22,529 bases of DNA from positions 1 through 22,529 of the forward strand of contig LVLI01001425.1 of the NCBI GenBank assembly GCA_001687465.1, given 5' to 3'. The stretch is from Halocafeteria seosinensis (taxonomy: Eukaryota > Sar > Bigyra > Bicosoecida). This document shows, piece by piece, positions 18,901-22,529 of the stretch. Made by a program: the position numbers and the translations under genes. How positions within the stretch are numbered: position 1 is the first letter of the stretch; each line of letters starts with the position of its first letter. The notes beneath the pieces were generated by a model that was given only the letters and a program-made list of their open reading frames with translations, made no database searches and was not told the origin of the DNA.

Positions 18901-19929
18901 ACTGCATTATCAGACCATTTTGAATTCCTTGATCAGTTGAATACAGCAATGTCAGAAAGGGAGTACGTAGTCAAGATCAACGACAAGGATGCTTCGTTAT
19001 TCCTGAAGGCGATAGTCAAAACAGCGGATGTTTCCAATCCTGCAAAGAAATTCCCCATTGCGCGAGAATGGAGTAAAAGGATACTAACTGAATTTTATAA
19101 TCAAGGTGATATTGAAATTTCGTACGGCCTTCCTGCGTCAAAGTATTTTGATAGGCTGGAAGGGAGTTTTGCCCAGTGTCAGAAGGCATTCATCAAATTC
19201 ATATGCCGTCCTCTGCTAGAGGCGTTATCGCCTATGCTCCCATGTGTTTGTGTAGACTGGGCGTCAAATATCGATTCGAACGAGCGATTCTATTCGTATG
19301 TGGATGAAATAGTCGAACCTACGTATCCGAAGCCCTTAACCGCTGAGGCGGTTAGGCGGCAATTGGTTATGGCGCCACAAGAAGAGCCACCAAAGAGTCC
19401 ACAGAGACGCAATAAACGACGAAGTATTATCACTATGCAGAAGTCGCCCACTGTGGAAAGGAACTGGTATGAGGTCGAAATAAAATACACTGATGAAGAG
19501 GTGCTGCTGGAGAAACGCGACGGAGAAAATTGCAAAACGGAAAACCCAATCACTTTGAAGTCGAACATGTCATTTGCCAATTACAGCGGCACAAACAAGA
19601 CTTGGGATGATACAGTAACTCTTTCTGTTGAGACTGACAGTGAGGAAAGTGATGCGTCAGACAGTGACGACGCTGCGCATGGGCTGGGAAGGAAGAAGAG
19701 CTCAGATAAGATTTTCACGAGCCACAATTCTGCCCACAGTCGATCGTGGTGGTTGGGGAAACCAACAGAACCTATTGGGCGGGGAAGAAAGGAGAGGTCA
19801 TTTTCTGTTAAGGATGTTGTTAGCTCGAAGTCATTTCATGGAGATTCCAGTTCAGGTCAAGGGGCTGACCCGACTATAGCTTCCCTGAGAAAGCTACGGT
19901 CTCAGATTTCAGAGACTTTTGCTTTCTAA
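12982..19929 (+). CDS. Bifunctional soluble-type adenylyl cyclase / class I cyclic-nucleotide phosphodiesterase
   Basis: This is a single exon of 2315 aa. The ATG at 12982 sits in GCCACCATGG and an in-frame stop lies upstream. Residues ~40-235 form cyclase domain C1, with FADIADFT (metal Asp D48, D51 nearby) and KFAGDALVA (metal Asp D98). Residues ~362-555 form cyclase domain C2. It lacks the first metal Asp (FISLG) but has DDKGCTVLACFGLPP, very like the C2 of soluble adenylyl cyclase (ADCY10), and the catalytic Asn and Arg (N486, R490) in YSVVGDVVNTSARL. C1 and C2 should therefore form one ADCY10-like active site. Residues ~735-1320 form a P-loop NTPase module with Walker A GDSGSGKST (744-752), a weak Walker B (LIIVDKA) and a helical region ending FIRDVAYHRILYREKR, as in cyclase-linked ATPases. 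Residues ~1320-1780 are basic, Ser-rich and probably disordered. Residues ~1782-2105 form a class I phosphodiesterase with YHNSTHAADV, MVHDIEHPGVN and TADVSNP, so the metal ligands H1863, H1903, D1904 and D2016 and general acid H1859 are all present. An acidic Ser/Asp tail follows. There is no signal peptide or membrane span. It should make and degrade cAMP, and bicarbonate sensitivity is possible by analogy with ADCY10. Confidence 0.93.
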   Translation: MAGRSSTQRLPNYVPELVVRHVQASVDEGKIHDPPFHEDIYVAAMFADIADFTRTSEKLAREGDIGADKLGQCLISYFQKISKEILGSSGDIIKFAGDALVAIFWQREVPKRDHSRRGTTVAKLTDDPFDPTASDEEREERLTAMSELCRRAVMAATSIQDGVQKMELKEGVSFEVKLGIGMGKLSLLFVGGVFGRVEYVTNGPALQEAFAAESKCKAGEIVISESVKNIMCSTIPEKSMNEWYIIKENEGLPKTFKIATTNVDTDPSSKVASPERRPTLQQMPRRYSAIQNLSKLGKKEAEQNGLSGIAQDTGYDPGKALAKRSLQQARPQPGDIDMLKKFVPAAVVPHVLEGTAGSINELRIVSVVFISLGLPVDELHRSDDKALNHMHMAVRTVQANIYEFEGSLNKYNIDDKGCTVLACFGLPPLAHENDPERAVLAAIKVSEELRKKQIEAYIGVTSGVVFSGSLGAGQRKEYSVVGDVVNTSARLMQMSSTKKLESTKTGATPDEQSQDFFQNHILVDASTKLSAESNHLLRWRRHSGIELKGKEHSIEVYQAGLDTEPKVVTPVLWEYTTSAKKPLRIGFGGIDAHLLATIENLRSKAEPAQQSWTQQGNEVRIVLKEPPSRIEDGDEEDCPGVERQYKIGELPGLLRTRQVGPVDTVKHYWDRVLVETPLKISWATGEVARKRIAKRPKKEALEIFREVKESIRGNSEFSVPSPALEATLIEISEYPEQTVIVVTGDSGSGKSTLLKSVLDHTACQESTTMVIPHPRVHIVGEGQDTTAFVEVGASDNRLPLAVYLEELNERVTIFDELYDGLGSNGELKLHMKTTESFQPMVLRKNGPSNVASVQWWDGISFDYLDTDQRTDLTKTVSGRGYYCNAELPRNGLVVLYAIGIPFPKDARCYLVRQLIQQLCESIDCYGEKSEATQPPSSKRNLAGLIGTVRTDNLFAGTEKLDSGNALDKFRIEAAVLLELLAMHVSLRPTLIIVDKANLASRHDWDLLYAITSFLERYPNIPLQMIVTTHPLHEPRFAPSFGPPAPGYFKLLTSMTVSHINLGAWSENATAALIQATLQTEPGDYPPELVSLVLGMTGGNPRFIVKFLETLQETPVLMRESKGGSFHYTLDLTATSFLPVPYKIQRFFATTIDRLDQPSTPHVTLVLRAAAILALGAGINGIVVDFDMLRETLKQFGFHSEAGEGDPLMAAVNRLIAFNVLAMEEWLLEDDTNSELYSTPQEKARKASLPIVTAPPYDIERRRQNRRHSGDVFQTSKDSPLTYFTLKVLRFRNAFIRDVAYHRILYREKRKMHQDTAKVIKPSKHSDFLQFVPFGKEEEAYRMLARHNQLGGDEDEYNDANEQIPTEKPPKKASTRFRNKASKIILVRRAFAGARTEYPPKATERLPTPHENDELSAPKRSSAGVDSTLDNMQNKNTELGSVRTAQSPNRADVDSETVTQRDFRRSSLPAKRVTASRNSLTFMSDNYRGNGTLSPAQENDPRREQNYSSRVASESSADFALSNKQSKRLSAPDEHVSPISEAGGNTSRVEASSFGEKIKLRENSSIFSRLVNFLCCRSVRVRPLRYDDDNSTRLNSITKPANMSRSLTTSDNIAWKFELPSHTGGRRASLGVAGKRLSLPQYPNTPKANDRSDETKISVREKDTRTDSVVGSIGSSTPTTASTKNLQIIQKNTKSRNSGVQWEHGPPAATSSISPPEQVKQDVSSRGIHRSSNASNTSDLLGQLSVHNRHETQELHTGSESLLSVKRNSAQAFMDGYGDETNCFRSTDAIKHCLSAIDQWGFDVLLLEKLCCGESLIYVSSEIFPKRGLLDVPVACIPTTEFYNFVQAVTRSYRNANTYHNSTHAADVLQTVNCMLLDPVFRLRCSEQLTPLRETAVLVSAMVHDIEHPGVNAALLERLCHSLHVGPDSKPILEKHHIAASFQIMEQEGTDILKYLTKEQKKFFRKIVIDMVLATALSDHFEFLDQLNTAMSEREYVVKINDKDASLFLKAIVKTADVSNPAKKFPIAREWSKRILTEFYNQGDIEISYGLPASKYFDRLEGSFAQCQKAFIKFICRPLLEALSPMLPCVCVDWASNIDSNERFYSYVDEIVEPTYPKPLTAEAVRRQLVMAPQEEPPKSPQRRNKRRSIITMQKSPTVERNWYEVEIKYTDEEVLLEKRDGENCKTENPITLKSNMSFANYSGTNKTWDDTVTLSVETDSEESDASDSDDAAHGLGRKKSSDKIFTSHNSAHSRSWWLGKPTEPIGRGRKERSFSVKDVVSSKSFHGDSSSGQGADPTIASLRKLRSQISETFAF

Positions 19930-20070
19930 TAACACTGCATCAAGCACTGCTCACATGTATAATATTCGGCAGATTACACCAAAATGATACAACAAGTGCT
20001 AGTCTGCATCGATTGGCATGTGTATCAAGTGTTTTTAGCGACCTAATTTACATATCTATGCCCACAGCGT
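19930..20070. other. Convergent 3' junction
   Basis: Only 141 bp separate the stop of the plus-strand cyclase gene from the stop of the minus-strand ankyrin gene. It is AT-rich, and the cyclase stop reads TAATAA. Transcripts probably overlap here. No canonical AATAAA is visible on either strand. Confidence 0.5.
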
Positions 20071-21163
20071 TTACTCCTTGGACTGCAAATACTCGACGAC
20101 ATCATCTTCTTCCTCCTCCTTAGCAAGAGCAAGAGGAGTGTTACCCAACTGCAAGCAAATTCACCGGTACTTAAAGGGAGTGTATGTGAATAGGAATGAT
20201 CTTGAAACCACTTACATGATCTACCAGCTTAACATCGGCACCAGCATTTTCTACGAGATACTTGACAGTATCTTCCCGTCCTTCTTCAGCAGCTGCATGG
20301 AGAGGTGAAACACCATCCTGCGACGATTATGCGGCAGACAAATATATTCACTAGAAATAATATGACACGGTACTAGCAATCGACATACTCGGTTTTGCCA
20401 GTTGACTCTAGGCTTCCCTTTCTCGCAAAGAATCTTAACAACCTCAAGATGTCCATTGCGCGCAGCCATGTGCAACGGTGTTTCTCCGTTTTCGTCCATG
20501 ACGTTTACATTGGCATTGTATTTTTCAATGAGAGTACTGAGGACTTGGGCCTGGGCAGTCTTGGTTGCCTCAAATAGTGGGGTGACCTCGTTCTGCAAGC
20601 AAGCAATTACTCAATCAATCAATTGATTTCAGCATAAGTGACCTTTCGAGAAAACAAGTAGAAAGATGTTCGGGAAACTGAAATCACAGTTCGTGTGGCA
20701 CTTTAATTCACCACCATAAGATAGAAACGAGGTGAGATTTGTCACAACCCCAAACAATTCACACCACTGCCGATCACTTGCTCGTTTGCTTTACACCCAG
20801 TTCGTGACTATTAATCGTATCTTACCTTGTTTTCGGCCTCGACGTTGGCGTGGTACTTGTCAATCAACATGCACACCACTTCGTTGCTTCCCGCTCCGGC
20901 AGCTTCGTGCAAAGGGTTGTTTTCAGCCGGCTGTACCAGAGACAACGCCCATTCATTCATTCATTCATTAAAAATGGAGACACACCCATCCACCCACATA
21001 GGAAGACACGTACCCCTAATGAGTAGGTATTGATGTCCAATCCAGGGTATTTGTCCAAGATGGAGGCAGCCTTTTCGGGGTTCGGGTTATACACACAGGC
21101 ATCTTTCAACTCGCGCTTGTCCTCCTCGGACAAGGTGACCACAGACTCGGCTTCGGCGGACAT
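20071..21163 (-). CDS. Small ankyrin-repeat protein, five exons
   Basis: On the minus strand the exons are 21163-21014, 20930-20826, 20592-20389, 20317-20216 and 20148-20071, joining to 212 aa. The introns are 83, 233, 71 and 67 nt, all phase 0, with donors GTACGT, GTAAGA, GTATGT and GTAAGT. Exon 1 (50 aa) is an acidic, helical, non-repeat lead ending ILDKYPGLDINTYSLG. Exon 2 encodes one repeat (PAENNPLHEAAGAGSNEVV, 35 aa). Exon 3 encodes exactly two (68 aa: NEVTPLFEAT and NGETPLHMAARNGHLEVV). Exon 4 encodes one (DGVSPLHAAAEEG, 34 aa). Exon 5 encodes a capping half repeat (LGNTPLALAKEEEEDDVVEY) ending in TAA. No other domain is present, so it is probably a protein-binding scaffold. The repeat-per-exon layout matches the ankyrin-PH gene at 10728-12247, so the two are related. 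Confidence 0.88.
20951..20968. repeat. (ATTC)n microsatellite in an intron
   Basis: Four and a half units of ATTC lie within intron 1 of the minus-strand ankyrin gene. A shorter CAAT run occurs in intron 2 near 20613-20624. Confidence 0.85.
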
Positions 21164-21516
21164 TCTTACAAGAGATAGAGGCTATGTATAGTCTATATAG
21201 GGCAAGTGAATGGAAGTGACTCCTCGAGGTCTGCATTTCAAAGGAGCATAATACAATACAGTCCAGATCGCACAGACGCGGTCAGCTACACACGACAAAC
21301 GCTCACTTACGTTTGAATAATAGCCTACGGATAGGAAAAGGTGCACGCCGTGGTCGATCAAATCGGATCTTGCGGACGATACGTAAGATTTGGCTTCCCC
21401 CTGGGGTGAAAGTCGACGAAAAGATTGCACGGTGGTCGGAAAAGTCCATGAAATGATTGTTTGTTACCTTTTGCTTGCTGGTTTTGCTGGAAGTTGAAGT
21501 TGTGGACGGACGGACG
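21164..21516. promoter_or_regulatory. Upstream region of the minus-strand ankyrin gene
   Basis: On the minus strand there is a TATATAG motif at about 21194-21200, 30-37 nt above the ATG, and a strong donor-like GTAAGTGAG near 21303-21311. The 5' untranslated region may therefore contain an intron whose acceptor lies near 21185-21195. Both readings are tentative. Short overlapping frames here have no domain. Confidence 0.35.
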
Positions 21517-21622
21517 CCAGGAAGGTTCAAATGATCGATTCCACGTCATAGAATAAAGGGTGATTTTTGCGTTGCTCTGCAGCTACAGTTAGTTCTCCCG
21601 TGTTGGTACCGGATGGACACTT
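21517..21622. repeat. Exact 106-bp direct repeat, copy 1
   Basis: This is identical base for base to 21666-21771 as I read it. It starts CCAGGAAGGTTC and ends GGATGGACACTT. A 43-bp spacer separates the copies. Confidence 0.95.
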
Positions 21623-21665
21623 ACGGACGATTCTTCTTCTTCCTTTGCCACAGGAATCCATCCAT

Positions 21666-21771
21666 CCAGGAAGGTTCAAATGATCGATTCCACGTCATAG
21701 AATAAAGGGTGATTTTTGCGTTGCTCTGCAGCTACAGTTAGTTCTCCCGTGTTGGTACCGGATGGACACTT
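21666..21771. repeat. Exact 106-bp direct repeat, copy 2
   Basis: Second copy of the 21517-21622 repeat, offset by 149 bp. On the minus strand each copy contains an ATG (21549 and 21698) followed by the same MTWNRSFEPSW reading. The copies lie between the ankyrin gene and the decarboxylase-like fragment. The complete identity points to a recent local duplication. Confidence 0.95.
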
Positions 21772-22346
21772 GGAGTTTCCACTGAAGGGCGGCTCAAACG
21801 GAAGAGAGATGAAGTCTCAATCCGTGACCTACAAGTTGTGGTAGCTCCACATGATAGATAGAGTTAATGTTTGAATATGGGAAGAAACCTGTGATTCGAA
21901 CCAGACAACACTCGACAACAAGGAACCTTACTGTATCTCAGCAGAAAACACTCTGCAGCTGTGCAGGTAGGTACTGAAGAGGATCGATCTTGAAGCGCTG
22001 ACGACGATGGTATGGAGGTAGATACATGTATTATTCGCCAAACAAAGATAGTGTTGGTTTCCTGTGGTTTAAAGCATTCCTCTTTTGGGACGCAAGAGAA
22101 GCCGATGGCAGCGATTCCTGGGGATGGAAGATTGAAAGAGTTGTTGTCCCGATAAGAATCGGCAGTGCGGCAGGCTGAGGTACGGCGAACTTTCGGATTT
22201 TCGAGCTGGTACCACGCACCACCATCAGCGTCAGTGTGTCCTCGGTGCCTTCCATTTAGACAGTATCCAAACATGGCCAGCGGAAGCGCGAATCCCTCTC
22301 ACAAGGTGAATCTGGAGACTCTTCGGAGAGTTCAGTCGTGGGAGCA
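21772..22346. other. Intergenic stretch, no supported gene
   Basis: Minus-strand frames of 74 and 136 codons overlap here with no recognisable domain. A plus-strand ATG at 22273 opens a frame that reaches the window end, but its translation does not match the decarboxylase pattern until after the extra A at 22455-22459. Confidence 0.35.
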
Positions 22347-22485
22347 ATGGCGGTCTCAAGCCAAGCCAAGGAGATGGTCGATTACATGGCGGACTACTAC
22401 ATTTTCTTGGAAAAGCAGCAGCAGAACTCTGATGAGACGAACTCGCTTCCGGTCAAAAAGTCAAGCGGAACCGGGATATCTTAAG
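22347..22485 (+). pseudogene. 5' fragment of an aromatic L-amino-acid decarboxylase-like gene, +1 frameshift
   Basis: From ATG 22347 the plus strand encodes AKEMVDYMADYYIFLEKQ, the first helix of PLP-dependent group II decarboxylases, plant tyrosine/tryptophan decarboxylase type. The family next has a stretch like PV-x-SQVEPGYL. Here LPVKK is followed by the wrong frame and a TAA at 22482, while the neighbouring frame gives SQAEPGYLK. Removing one A from the five-A run at 22455-22459 joins them as LPVKSQAEPGYLK. A good donor (AAG|GTACGT) follows at 22486, so exon 1 ends there and the rest lies beyond the window. The catalytic Lys and PLP site are outside the window. This is either a pseudogene or a homopolymer sequencing error. 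Confidence 0.6.
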
Positions 22486-22529
22486 GTACGTGTGCTCCCT
22501 TCACCCTATCAATCATCAAGCAACTGCGA

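Noticed and set aside
21885-21915. Possible tRNA T-arm (GGTTCGAATCAC on the minus strand)
   Set aside because: The flanking bases do not form a 5-bp T stem and I could not build acceptor, D or anticodon arms around it.
21864-22274. 136-codon minus-strand frame, with an overlapping 74-codon one
   Set aside because: No domain, signal or homology to neighbours is visible, and composition is not clearly coding.

Overview
The window is nuclear DNA of a microbial eukaryote. Short GT-AG introns (67-233 nt), secreted and membrane-anchored proteins with N-glycosylation sequons, a class III cyclase joined to a phosphodiesterase, microsatellites and long intergenic stretches all exclude a bacterium. 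A photosynthetic stramenopile such as a diatom would fit the mix (cAMP signalling, ankyrin proteins, a plant-type decarboxylase fragment), but the taxon is a guess. There is no rRNA, CRISPR or recognisable autonomous transposon, and no tRNA I could support.

Left part (1-4119) looks accessory and partly decayed. It holds a (GT)29 microsatellite at the edge, a compact element with ~40-bp inverted arms (380-650), an orphan minus-strand ORF without an ATG at its 5' end (733-1530), a tandem repeat array with a 72-bp core period (1433-1765), and a minus-strand leucine-rich-repeat gene split by a single-base frameshift near 2935 (2198-3732).

Middle part (4120-9129) carries two tandem minus-strand paralogues of about 630-640 aa. 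One has a signal peptide and the other a type II membrane anchor. Both continue with a short coiled coil, a long run of degenerate beta-strand-like repeats, and a conserved C-terminal domain with four matched cysteines. I cannot assign the family.

Right part (9550-21163) is an ankyrin and cAMP neighbourhood. It begins with a degenerate ankyrin pseudogene (9550-10168), followed by a six-exon ankyrin-plus-PH gene (10728-12247, plus strand). Next is a single-exon 6.9-kb gene for a 2315-aa protein (12982-19929, plus strand). That protein has two soluble-adenylyl-cyclase-type catalytic domains, a P-loop NTPase module, a long basic Ser-rich linker and a complete class I cyclic-nucleotide phosphodiesterase domain. 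Convergent to it is a five-exon ankyrin gene (20071-21163, minus strand). The ankyrin genes have all introns in phase 0 at repeat boundaries, so essentially one exon encodes one 33-35-residue repeat.

Right edge (21164-22529) holds an exact 106-bp direct duplication and the start of a plant-type aromatic L-amino-acid decarboxylase-like gene. That gene is interrupted by one extra A and cut by the window end.

The most interesting items are the bifunctional cAMP synthesis/degradation protein, whose linker carries several PKA-type phosphorylation motifs, and the unassigned surface-protein pair.
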